53,755 nt of DNA from CBDBJK01 sp965206395. GTDB lineage: Bacteria; Chloroflexota; Dehalococcoidia; Lucifugimonadales; CATOSD01. The notes below the pieces were generated by a model, which ran no database searches, was not told the origin of the DNA, and was given only the letters and a program-made list of their open reading frames with translations. The stretch is from assembly GCA_965206395.1 (NCBI GenBank), contig CBDBJK010000016.1:1-53755 (forward strand), read 5' to 3'. Numbering within the stretch: the first letter of the stretch is position 1; the number at the start of each line of letters is the position of its first letter. The translations under genes were made by a program, and so were the position numbers. This document shows, piece by piece, positions 16,600 to 24,664 of this stretch.

Positions 16600-17079
16600 A
16601 TGCCGGCGAAGACCTATGTACAGACAATTATTAATGGAGAACATGTTGATTTCTTGTGCGAGCCTCGCCAGAGCCTTCTGGAATGTCTCCGCGACGTTAT
16701 AGGCCTGACGGGTTCGAAAGAGGGCTGCAACGACGGTAACTGCGGGGCCTGCACAGTGATACTCGACGGCAGAATCGTGACCTCATGCCTCGTGCTTGGC
16801 GTCGAGGTCGAGGGCAAAGAGATAACCACAATCGAGGGCATAGCGACCCCTGCGGGCCTGCATCCTATTCAGCAGTCGTTCCTTGAGAACGCGGCGTTGC
16901 AGTGCGGTATCTGCACTCCAGGGTTCATCGTCGCATCCAAGGCCCTGTTAGACGAAAATCCTAATCCAACGGAGCATGAAATTCGATTCTGGCTGGCTAA
17001 CAACCTGTGCCGCTGCACGGGCTACGACAAAATCGTGCGAGCAGTCCAGGACGCGGCAGTAAAAATGCAGGAGGCCTGA
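16600..17079 (+). CDS. Molybdenum hydroxylase, [2Fe-2S] subunit
   Basis: 159 residues, small subunit (CoxS type) with two [2Fe-2S] clusters. The plant-type ferredoxin cluster uses GCNDGNCGACTV, with its fourth Cys in TSCLV. The second cluster uses CGICTPGF and NLCRCTGYDKIV. Passes electrons from the Mo site to the FAD subunit. AAGGAGG at the end of the upstream gene serves as ribosome site. All eight cluster Cys appear to be present. Confidence 0.93.
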   Translation: MPAKTYVQTIINGEHVDFLCEPRQSLLECLRDVIGLTGSKEGCNDGNCGACTVILDGRIVTSCLVLGVEVEGKEITTIEGIATPAGLHPIQQSFLENAALQCGICTPGFIVASKALLDENPNPTEHEIRFWLANNLCRCTGYDKIVRAVQDAAVKMQEA

Positions 17080-17081
17080 AC

Positions 17082-19343
17082 ATGACGACTGATTACGAGT
17101 CTAATGTCGTTCTCTCTTGCGTAGAGTTTGACGTGGTTGGCACACGTCCCGTTCGCCCCGACGGGCATGATAAAGTAACAGGTCGCGCGCTTTATGGGGC
17201 CGATTTTGACACCACAGGATTGTTGCATGCCAAGATGCTGAGAAGCCCTCACGCGCACGCACGCATCATATCCATTGACCCGAGCAAGGCGCTGGAACTA
17301 TCTGGCGTGCGGGCGGTGGTGACGGCTAGCGACCTGCCGCCAAGCAACGGTGACGTCTCCCTCAAGTACGATCGTGATAACATCCTGGCAAGCGACAAGG
17401 TGTTGTATAAAGGCCACGCCGTAGCCGCCGTAGCCGCAATTAGCCCTCACATAGCCGAGGAAGCGGCGTCCCTCATCAAGGTAGACTACGAGGTGCTCCC
17501 TTCAGTGATGACGGCCCCAGAGGGTATGAAGGACAACGCGCCCCTGTTGCTAGAAACCCTCAAGACCAAGGAATTCGGCGAGGCAACCGATAAGGTCAGC
17601 AATCTTGCCGACCACTTCCAGCACAAACTTGGAGACACTGACCAGGGATTCGCCGAGGCCGACGAGATCGTCGAGCACGAATTCAATGCCCAGACTGTGC
17701 ACCAGGGCTACATCGAGCCTCAAAACTCTACCGCATTCTGGAACACAGACGGTAGACTTCACATCTGGTGCAGCACACAGGGCGCGTTCCCCGTGCGAGA
17801 TCAGGTATCAAAGCTGCTGGACCTTCCCGTGTCCCAGGTCAAAGTCACGCCAATGGAAATCGGCGGCGGCTTCGGCGGCAAAATTCCGTCATACCTTGAT
17901 ACTGTTACTGCGCTTCTTTCCAAAAAGACCGGACATCCCGTCAAAATGGTCATGAGTCGTCAGGACGTATTCGAAGGCACAGGGCCTACGTCAGGCTCTT
18001 ATGTCAAGGTAAGGATTGGCGCTAAGAGGGACGGCAAAATCACGGCTGCCCAGGCATTTTTGGCGTATGAGGCAGGGGCATTCCCTGGCTCACCGGTAGG
18101 TGCGGGAGCTATGTGTGTGTTCGCCGCCTATGACATTGCCAACGCTGTGATTGACGGCTACGATGTTGTGGTAAACAAGCCAAAAACAGAAGCATATCGC
18201 GCGCCAGGGGCACCGAACGCCGCGTTTGCCACTGAGCAGGTTATGGACGAGCTAGCCATTAAGCTTGGCCTGGACCCGATAGAATTTCGGCTCAAGAACG
18301 CATCCAAAGAGGGGACCCGCCGCGCCGATGGGCCGGTGTTCCCTCGAATAGGTTGCGTCGAGGTCCTGGAAGCAATGAAGAACCACCCGCATTATAACGT
18401 CCCCCTGGAAGGGCTGAACCGAGGTCGCGGCGTTGCAATTGGGTTCTGGTTCAACATTGGTATGCACTCTGCCTGCAACATCAACGTAAACGCTGACGGC
18501 ACGGTGGCTCTGATTGAAGGCTCCACCGACATCGGCGGCTCCAGGGCGTCAATAGCAATGCAGGCCGCGGAAGCGCTGGGCATCCCGATGGAAGATGTTC
18601 ACCCGACCATCGTAGACACTGACTCGGTCGGCTACACGATGTTCTCAGCCGGAAGCCGCACTACCTTCGCCACAGGCTGGGCTGCTATCGAGGCCGCTAA
18701 TGACGTGAAGCGCCAGCTAATCGAGCGAGCGGCCCAAATATGGGAAATAGAACCTGATGCCGTTGAGATGGAGCATGGAGTCCTCCAGTCCAAGTCTGAC
18801 CCTGAACTCAAGATGACATTCAAGGAGCTTGCAGGGCAACTGGCGAGGACGGGCGGCAACATAGTCGGCAGCGCCGCGGTTAACCCAAGCACGGCTGGCG
18901 GCTCCTTCGCGGGCAACATCGTGGACGTTGAGGTTGACCCCGACACTGGAAAGGTGGAAATACTGCGCTTCACCGCCGTTCAGGACGCAGGCAAGGCCAT
19001 TCACCCCAGTTACGTCGAAGGCCAGATGCAGGGAGGCAGCGCTCAGGGCATAGGATGGGCGCTTAACGAAGAGTACTATATGAATGACAACGGTCAGATG
19101 CAGAACTCAAGCCTCCTGGACTATCGTATGCCCACGGCTCTTGACCTGCCAATGATTGACACCGTAATCGTAGAGGTCGCCAATCCTGGGCATCCTTACG
19201 GCGTGCGTGGCGTCGGCGAAGCCAACATCATTCCGCCAACCGCGGCGATTGGCAACGCCATACACAACGCTATTGGTGTTCGTTTGGACGAGATGCCGAT
19301 GAACCCCGCCACAGTTACAAAAGCCCTGTGGAAGAAGGGTTAG
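17082..19343 (+). CDS. Molybdenum hydroxylase, molybdopterin-binding large subunit
   Basis: 753 residues from ATG 17082 (MTTDYESNVVL), chosen for GGAGG and because the upstream frame overlaps the small subunit. Xanthine-dehydrogenase family catalytic subunit. Motifs: TGRALYGADF, EIGGGFGGK, AYRAPGAPNAAFATEQ, and the Glu base in RGVGEANIIPPTAAI. The active-site loop is AYRAPGAPN and not AYRCSFR, so this is not a form I CO dehydrogenase. Substrate unknown; an N-heterocycle, aldehyde or similar is typical. Lies between the CoxS-type gene and a MoaD-like gene. Confidence 0.92.
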   Translation: MTTDYESNVVLSCVEFDVVGTRPVRPDGHDKVTGRALYGADFDTTGLLHAKMLRSPHAHARIISIDPSKALELSGVRAVVTASDLPPSNGDVSLKYDRDNILASDKVLYKGHAVAAVAAISPHIAEEAASLIKVDYEVLPSVMTAPEGMKDNAPLLLETLKTKEFGEATDKVSNLADHFQHKLGDTDQGFAEADEIVEHEFNAQTVHQGYIEPQNSTAFWNTDGRLHIWCSTQGAFPVRDQVSKLLDLPVSQVKVTPMEIGGGFGGKIPSYLDTVTALLSKKTGHPVKMVMSRQDVFEGTGPTSGSYVKVRIGAKRDGKITAAQAFLAYEAGAFPGSPVGAGAMCVFAAYDIANAVIDGYDVVVNKPKTEAYRAPGAPNAAFATEQVMDELAIKLGLDPIEFRLKNASKEGTRRADGPVFPRIGCVEVLEAMKNHPHYNVPLEGLNRGRGVAIGFWFNIGMHSACNINVNADGTVALIEGSTDIGGSRASIAMQAAEALGIPMEDVHPTIVDTDSVGYTMFSAGSRTTFATGWAAIEAANDVKRQLIERAAQIWEIEPDAVEMEHGVLQSKSDPELKMTFKELAGQLARTGGNIVGSAAVNPSTAGGSFAGNIVDVEVDPDTGKVEILRFTAVQDAGKAIHPSYVEGQMQGGSAQGIGWALNEEYYMNDNGQMQNSSLLDYRMPTALDLPMIDTVIVEVANPGHPYGVRGVGEANIIPPTAAIGNAIHNAIGVRLDEMPMNPATVTKALWKKG

Positions 19344-19355
19344 AAGTAGTGACCT

Positions 19356-19625
19356 ATGGCTACTGTCTACATACCGTCGCTGATGCAGACCCTGACTGGG
19401 GGGGAATCCAAGGTTGAAATCCAAGGTTCCACCGTTCGGCAGATCGTCGAAAACCTGGAGGCGGCCTACCCCGGCATGAAGCAAAGGCTGGTGGACGATA
19501 ACCGCATCAAGCCCAGTATATCGGTCGCCGTCGACGGAGAGGTGACCCCTATGGGAATGCTAGAGAAGGTTGGAGAGAACAGCGAGGTGCATTTCCTACC
19601 CGCAATCGCGGGCGGAATCCGTTAG
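19356..19625 (+). CDS. MoaD/ThiS-like sulfur carrier with non-terminal Gly-Gly
   Basis: 89 residues, beta-grasp ubiquitin-like fold. Such proteins carry sulfur as a C-terminal thiocarboxylate for molybdopterin or thiamin synthesis. Family features: IPSLMQTLTGG, VRQIVENLEAAYPGM, ISVAVDGE, VHFLPAIAGG. Unusually, two residues (Ile-Arg) follow the Gly-Gly, so activation would need trimming, or the protein serves another role. It is 12 bases after the large Mo subunit and ends at the terminator at 19667, so it belongs to that operon. Confidence 0.82.
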   Translation: MATVYIPSLMQTLTGGESKVEIQGSTVRQIVENLEAAYPGMKQRLVDDNRIKPSISVAVDGEVTPMGMLEKVGENSEVHFLPAIAGGIR

Positions 19626-19666
19626 AGTCAGCATGGGCTTTCTCGATCTTTAGCGATCACGATAAA

Positions 19667-19703
19667 AAGGGCCGATGCCTTGTTAGACAGGGTATCGGCC
19701 CTT
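19667..19703 (+). terminator. Intrinsic terminator of molybdoenzyme operon
   Basis: Stem AAGGGCCGATGCC / GGTATCGGCCCTT (13 pairs including one G-T), followed by CTAGCTT. It separates the Mo operon from the PIG-L gene. Confidence 0.75.
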
Positions 19704-19725
19704 CTAGCTTACATTGAGGTAATGC

Positions 19726-20454
19726 ATGGCAGAACAGATAGAGCTTCAGACCGTCCCTGAAGATTGGGAAAGGGCGCTCGTGGTGATGGCGCATCCCGAT
19801 GACATTGAGTACGGTGCCGCGAGCGCAATAGCCCGCTGGACATCGCAAGGCAAGCATGTCACCTACATTATGGTGACGCGAGGGGAGGCGGGCATAGACT
19901 CGATGGAACCCGAAAAGGTTGGGCCACTCCGTGAGGCGGAGGAGAGAAACAGCGCCGCAGTCGTTGGTGTCGAGACTGTCGAGTTTCTCGACCACCGCGA
20001 TGGCGTCGTCGAATATGGTTTGCCGTTGCGCAAAGACATCTCCCGCGCCATTCGGAAGCATCGCCCTGAGGTGCTCATCACGGGTCTCTTTGGGCTGGCC
20101 AGAGGGAACAGGATGCTTAATCAAGCAGACCATCGTGAGGTCGGCCTCGCGGTGATAGACGCCTCCCGCGACGCAGGAAATCGCTGGATATTTCCCGAAT
20201 TGCTTGATGAAGGCCTGGAGCCTTGGAACGGAATCACGATGGTATGCGTTCATGGCTCTTCTGATCCGACCCATGGCGTCGATGTCACGGACTTTATAGA
20301 CAAGGGTGTAGCCTCTTTGCAGGAACACCGCGCCTACATCGACAACCTGGGCCGCAGCTTCGACCCCGACATGTTCCTACGCATGAACCTGAACGCTGTC
20401 GGCGAGCGTTTTGGTTATGACTACGCCGTGAGCTTCGAGATTTTCAACTTATAG
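19726..20454 (+). CDS. PIG-L family N-acetylglucosaminide/amide deacetylase
   Basis: 242 residues. LmbE/PIG-L zinc deacetylases remove acyl groups from glucosamine-type substrates. Zinc-binding AHPDDIEYGA near residues 24-33 and a later DHREVG with the third ligand. TRGEAGIDSMEPE and REAEERNSAAVVGV are family-typical. Substrate unknown. Located just after the Mo operon terminator and 33 bases before the DapA-like gene, so the two may be co-transcribed. Confidence 0.88.
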   Translation: MAEQIELQTVPEDWERALVVMAHPDDIEYGAASAIARWTSQGKHVTYIMVTRGEAGIDSMEPEKVGPLREAEERNSAAVVGVETVEFLDHRDGVVEYGLPLRKDISRAIRKHRPEVLITGLFGLARGNRMLNQADHREVGLAVIDASRDAGNRWIFPELLDEGLEPWNGITMVCVHGSSDPTHGVDVTDFIDKGVASLQEHRAYIDNLGRSFDPDMFLRMNLNAVGERFGYDYAVSFEIFNL

Positions 20455-20487
20455 AGGCTTTAGAATACCACAGCAAGGAGCGATTAA

Positions 20488-21411
20488 ATGGCAGACAAAG
20501 AAATCCGAGGCGTGATAGTTCCGGTGCTCACGCCGCTGAACTCAGACGAGACAGTTGACACAGGTTCTCTGAGACGGCTGGTGAACTACCTGATAGATAA
20601 TGGCGCGCACGGAATATGGGTTTCAGGCACAACGGGCGAGTTCGCGGCGCTGTCTGATAAAGAGCGCATCATCAGCATCGAGACGGTTGTGGATGAGGTG
20701 GCGGGCCGTGTGCCAATCATCGGCAACGTATCGCAGCCCAGCACGCAGCTTTCGATAGAACTTGCGCTCGCCGTTCAGGAAAGTGGGCTGGATGGCATAG
20801 CCGTGACACCGCCCTACTACTATCCGAACGCGCAGGATGAGATTCTCGATCACTATCGCTATATCAAAGACCGCGTTGGCGCTCCCCTCTGGGTCTACAA
20901 CATACCTGTGACCGTCAAGACGGCTGTTGCGCCGGGAACGGTGGCAACGCTAGCCAGCGAGGGCGCAGTCGTCGGCGTCAAGGACAGTTCAGGCGCAGGT
21001 GAGTTGCTGGCAGAGCTTAACATTCTGTGCGACCAGGGAAACCTGAGCCTGCTGCGCTTCCTCGGCTCGGTATTTCGCGTCACTTCCGCGAGGGCGGTAG
21101 GGGTTCACGGAGTAATCCCCGGAATCGCGAACCTTGTTCCGGCTATCTCTTCAAGAGGCTTGGAAGCGGGCGAGGCCGGAGACACGGAGACAGTTCGCGA
21201 GTGCGACGCGAAGCTCCTGATTGCCAACGGGATTTCGCGCATCGCCAAAGGCGGCGGCGCGAACGCGGCTAGCTTCTCGGCAATGAAATCATCGCTCAAG
21301 CTGATGGGCATCCTGGACAGCGACACGGTATCCCGACCACTCAGGCCGCTGACAGAGGATGAGAAGAAAGAGCTACCTGCCGTCCTGAAAAAGCTTGATC
21401 TGCTCAACTAG
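20488..21411 (+). CDS. Dihydrodipicolinate synthase/N-acetylneuraminate lyase family aldolase
   Basis: 307 residues, (beta/alpha)8 class I aldolase. Pyruvate-binding GTTGEFAALS near 47-56, Tyr137 in PLWVYNIPV, Schiff-base Lys165 in VVGVKDSSG. The family includes lysine-pathway DapA, sialic acid lyase and sugar-acid aldolases. The neighbours (PIG-L deacetylase, no lysine genes) make a catabolic role more likely than lysine synthesis, but that is inference. AAGGAG lies upstream of the ATG; a terminator follows at 21420. Confidence 0.9.
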   Translation: MADKEIRGVIVPVLTPLNSDETVDTGSLRRLVNYLIDNGAHGIWVSGTTGEFAALSDKERIISIETVVDEVAGRVPIIGNVSQPSTQLSIELALAVQESGLDGIAVTPPYYYPNAQDEILDHYRYIKDRVGAPLWVYNIPVTVKTAVAPGTVATLASEGAVVGVKDSSGAGELLAELNILCDQGNLSLLRFLGSVFRVTSARAVGVHGVIPGIANLVPAISSRGLEAGEAGDTETVRECDAKLLIANGISRIAKGGGANAASFSAMKSSLKLMGILDSDTVSRPLRPLTEDEKKELPAVLKKLDLLN

Positions 21412-21419
21412 AGTCTTGC

Positions 21420-21448
21420 GGGCGGGATATACTACAATCCCGCCCTTT
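21420..21448. terminator. Intrinsic terminator
   Basis: GGGCGGGAT / ATCCCGCCC, 9-bp perfect stem with 8-base loop, followed by TTTAAT. Lies between the aldolase and the convergent nitroreductase. Confidence 0.8.
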
Positions 21449-21491
21449 AATCCACTCTGAGGAATCGCTCTGTTCTGCTGACGGGGCCTGT

Positions 21492-22154
21492 CTACCACGC
21501 GTCCCAGTGGACCATCGTGTCAACAGGCTCACGGGGCGCTGGCTTGAAGTTTGTGCCCTTCGTGTAGGCCACAGGGATGAGGCAAATCTGCATTATCTCG
21601 GCGTGCGGAATGCTGAGTATCTTGGCCGCCTCCTCCTCAAAGAACAGGTGGAAAGTGGTCCACGAAGTGCCGAGGCCGCGTGCGCGTGCGCGTGCGCGTG
21701 CGGCTAGCATAAAGCTCCATGCCGCCGGGGCAATCGATCCCCATACCGCGCTCTGCACGATCATCGGTTGGTCGTCTGTGCGAGCAGCGATACAGGGTAT
21801 GACCATCACTGGAACCTCATGTATGTGATCGAACAGATATTGCGCTGAAGATATGATCCGAGCCTGGGTCGCATTGCGTTCGGGGTCGTCAAAAGTCACA
21901 TTGGTGATACTTGACGGGAGGGCCATGTAGGTTTCAAGACCCCTGCGCCATAGATCGGCGAGAGCCGTGCGCTTGGCAGAATCCGTGACGACTACGAGGT
22001 GCCAGTTCTGCATATTCGACGCGGTGGGCGCTTGCTGGGCGATAGTAATGCACTCCTCGATCATTTTTCGTTCGACAGGCCGAGTAAGGTCGAGCCGCTT
22101 GCGCACCGCCCTAGTCGTCGTAAGCAGTTCGTCCGAAGTCAACTGTAAAAGCAT
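21492..22154 (-). CDS. Nitroreductase family protein
   Basis: 220 residues. ATG 22154 is chosen for GAGAGGAGCGAC just upstream; the frame is open to 22226. FMN-dependent oxidoreductase fold: TTTRAVRKRLDL (FMN phosphate-binding Arg), IAQQAPTASNMQNWHLVVVTD, and GSIAPAAWSFMLAARARARARGLGTSW. That last segment contains a hexanucleotide repeat coding for alternating Arg and Ala. C-terminal IPVAYTKGTNF is typical. Similar Chloroflexota and actinobacterial proteins are annotated only as nitroreductase-like. Transcribed from the promoter at 22222-22249. Confidence 0.88.
   Translation of the reverse strand: MLLQLTSDELLTTTRAVRKRLDLTRPVERKMIEECITIAQQAPTASNMQNWHLVVVTDSAKRTALADLWRRGLETYMALPSSITNVTFDDPERNATQARIISSAQYLFDHIHEVPVMVIPCIAARTDDQPMIVQSAVWGSIAPAAWSFMLAARARARARGLGTSWTTFHLFFEEEAAKILSIPHAEIMQICLIPVAYTKGTNFKPAPREPVDTMVHWDAW
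21678..21702. repeat. GCGTGC hexanucleotide repeat in coding sequence
   Basis: Four tandem GCGTGC units inside the nitroreductase gene; on the coding strand it specifies an Arg-Ala run. Alternating purine-pyrimidine, so slippage-prone, but a six-base unit keeps the frame. Confidence 0.8.
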
Positions 22155-22221
22155 GTCGCTCCTCTCAGCATTTGTGTGCGTGTCGCCTGGTAGAAACTTG
22201 CGCTCACTTTGAACCAAAGTT

Positions 22222-22249
22222 ATCATACATGCTTAGTTCTTCAAGTCAA
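22222..22249 (-). promoter_or_regulatory. Sigma-70-type promoter for nitroreductase
   Basis: On the minus strand TTGACT (22249-22244), 16-base spacer, TATGAT (22227-22222). It sits between the divergent nitroreductase and alpha/beta hydrolase genes. Confidence 0.5.
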
Positions 22250-22279
22250 TGCGGCAATTAACTTACTGGATAGGACAAC

Positions 22280-23131
22280 GTGGAAAAACCAACAGAGCAT
22301 TTTGTAAACGTTCGCGGAATCAGACTTCACTATCTGGACTGGGGAGATAACGGGCCGCCGATGCTAATGCTGCACGGCGATATGCGCACCAGCAGAAGTT
22401 GGGATGCTGTAATAAGAGACCTGCGTTCCCAATTCCATATCATTTCTCTGAACACCAGAGGCAATGGCGACAGCGAGTGGACAGAAACAGGCTACAGGTT
22501 CGAGGATAGGATTGCAGACCTTGCTGCATTCTGCGAAAGCCTGGAGATCAGGGATACGATCGGCGTAGGCCATTCAACAGGCGCAGTCGTGATGACGCTT
22601 GTGGCTGAACGCATGCCAGGAACATTCAACCAGTTAATTTTGCTTGAGCCGATGGTGGTCGTGGGCGAAGAGTTTCAGCGGAGGGTCTCGCACGCAGACC
22701 GCCCCAATCGTATTCGGCGGACGTGGACGAGTCGCGAGGAGCTATACGAATACCTGAAGCAGCACCCGGCAACCGGACGCTGGCGCGAAGATGTTATCCG
22801 CGACGTGACGGAGCTTGAATCGATGGAACTGCCGGATGGCTCCATCGACATAAAGTGGGCGCAGGCCTCGATGAGTTGGAAGGAGCGCGAAGGAGACTAC
22901 GTGGACTTGCGGCCCGCGTTTCGTGCTCTAGGCGTACCCATGCTGTTCATTGCGAGCGGCGACCGTAGAAGCACGTTTGAAGAGCTTGACACCCTGGTGG
23001 CCGAGATACCCGGCTTCGATGCTGTAACAATAGAGAGAACGGGCCACAACATGTATATGGAGCGCCCTGACGCAGTGTCAAGAGCTATCAAGGATTTCGT
23101 TGACGGCCAGGCTTTGCCAGCCTCTATCTGA
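22280..23131 (+). CDS. Alpha/beta hydrolase
   Basis: 283 residues. Begins with EHFVNVRGIRLHYLDWGDNG, the usual N-terminal strands. Oxyanion motif HGDMRTSRSW, nucleophile elbow GVGHSTGAVV (Ser near 98), acid probably in the LFIASGDRRSTFEELD region, and His in ERTGHNMYMERPDAV. Substrate unknown; resembles the broad epoxide-hydrolase/lipase/dienelactone-hydrolase-like group. 25 bases before the GNAT gene, likely one unit. Confidence 0.88.
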   Translation: MEKPTEHFVNVRGIRLHYLDWGDNGPPMLMLHGDMRTSRSWDAVIRDLRSQFHIISLNTRGNGDSEWTETGYRFEDRIADLAAFCESLEIRDTIGVGHSTGAVVMTLVAERMPGTFNQLILLEPMVVVGEEFQRRVSHADRPNRIRRTWTSREELYEYLKQHPATGRWREDVIRDVTELESMELPDGSIDIKWAQASMSWKEREGDYVDLRPAFRALGVPMLFIASGDRRSTFEELDTLVAEIPGFDAVTIERTGHNMYMERPDAVSRAIKDFVDGQALPASI

Positions 23132-23156
23132 AGACTTTGCCTGAGAGGATTGGCGC

Positions 23157-23579
23157 ATGACGAGCGATCTGTCGGTGAGGGAATGCCGTGAGGATGAGGC
23201 CGCCGTTATCCTGGACTTGTGGCGTCAGGCTGACACGACTGTTAGCGTTACCGACACAATCGAGGACATCCGGCGTGCCATCAGGGAAAGTATGTCAATG
23301 CTTCTCGTCGCCAAAATGGACGGACGCATAGTCGGCTCTGTCATCGGAGGATTCGATGGATGGCGCGGCAACATCTACCGTCTGGCGGTTCATCCCGAAT
23401 ACCAGCGGCAGGGGATAGCGCGCAGGCTGGTTTCCGACGTAGAGATGCATCTAGCGGCAATGGGCGTGAAGCGAATTACGGCCCTCGTGGAGAGAGACCA
23501 TCCCTGGGCCACTGGGTACTGGGATGCTATAGGCTACGAGATTGACGCAGGCATGGCGAGATATGTGCGCAATCTCTGA
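23157..23579 (+). CDS. GNAT family N-acetyltransferase
   Basis: 140 residues. Acetyl-CoA binding block VHPEYQRQGIARRLVSDVE (the Q/R-x-x-G-x-A signature) near residues 78-96, preceded by the strand GNIYRLAV and followed by GVKRITALVERDHPWATGYWDAIGYE. Close to the RimI/YpeA-like group, which acetylates small molecules or protein N-termini; substrate unknown. The ATG follows GAGAGGATTGGCGC. Confidence 0.88.
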   Translation: MTSDLSVRECREDEAAVILDLWRQADTTVSVTDTIEDIRRAIRESMSMLLVAKMDGRIVGSVIGGFDGWRGNIYRLAVHPEYQRQGIARRLVSDVEMHLAAMGVKRITALVERDHPWATGYWDAIGYEIDAGMARYVRNL

Positions 23580-23715
23580 CCTTCTTTTCGCTCTCTAGGA
23601 TGTGCAACATCGTCTCCGGCTGAAAGCCGTCGAGATATGGCGCGGCTCTTTGCTTATAATTGCATCTATCACAATGGTGCCGGGCCTTTGTTGAGGTAGG
23701 GGAGGGCATCCGGTA

Positions 23716-24641
23716 TTGCTTGATTTGATAAGGCGAAACATGTTCCAAAATCTTACATCCAACGTTCGAAAGCGAGTTACCAGTGTCAAGGAACGCTACG
23801 AGGGTAACCTCCTTGTCGCCGTCATCCTGGGAACTTCCAAAAAGTTCTCATCGGACGATGTTAGCCAGATGGCAGCTGGCCTCGCTTACTATGGAGTCCT
23901 CTCCATGTTTCCCCTATACTGGGCCTGATAGCCATTCTGGGTCTTTTCATCGAGTCCGAGTCAAACCAGGCAGAGATCATCAAGTTCGCTACAGACTATC
24001 TCCCGGGTTCCGAGGAAATTGTTGGTGAAAATATCCAGTCCGTCATAAGATTCAGGGGTAGTCTGGGATTAATCGCGGTCGTAGGGCTGCTCTGGTCGGG
24101 AAGCGCAATCTTCGGCGCAGCCAACCGGTCTGTCAACAAGGCCTGGAACGTGCAGAAGATGCCGCCCATATACATAGCCAAGGCCAGGCAGCTTGTCATG
24201 GCTATTGGAGTAGGTGTGCTGTTTGTGGCCTCTGCCGCCACAGGTGCAGTCGTCCAGTTCACGGAAGAGCTGACCCGTGCCGATATCGACATACCAGGCA
24301 TTGGTTTTTTGCTTGGCATCTTTGGTCGAGTGTTGCTCCAATCGACCTCGGTCATACTTACATTCGGCATGTTCCTTATCATCTACAGGTTCATGCCGAA
24401 CACCAGGACCTACTGGCGTTACGTCTGGCCCGGCGCGGTAGTGAGTGCGTTCCTATTCGAACTGGCGAAGAGTCTCTTTATAGTCTACGTCGATAGATTT
24501 ACCAGCTTCGGCAGCGTCTACGGCTCGCTCTCGCCCATCATAGTGCTTCTTATCTGGGTATACTTCAGCAGCATAATTCTCTTGCTTGGGGCCGAGATAA
24601 GCTCCGAGTATGGCCGCTTAAAGGGAGGACTGGACTTCTAG
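23716..24641 (+). pseudogene. YihY/UPF0761 family inner-membrane protein, frameshifted
   Basis: The N-terminal part (from TTG 23716 or ATG 23740) contains the family stretch VSQMAAGLAYYGVLSMFPL. After that its frame stops (TGA about 23926). The next frame picks up LGLIAILGLFIESESNQAEI, then membrane segments WSGSAIFGAANRSVNKAWN, VMAIGVGVLFVASAATG, VILTFGMFLIIYRF, WPGAVVSAFLFELAKSLF and SPIIVLLIWVYFSSIILLLG, typical of this six-helix family. One base (an A) appears missing at about 23916 (FPLI-LGLI). The function of the family is unknown. Either decay or an assembly error. Confidence 0.82.
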
Positions 24642-24664
24642 TGTAGCGGCCTGACTCTTTGCGC

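Noticed and set aside
17082..19343. Aerobic CO dehydrogenase large subunit
   Set aside because: The active-site loop AYRCSFR of form I enzymes is absent (AYRAPGAPN instead), and no coxDEF-type genes are near.
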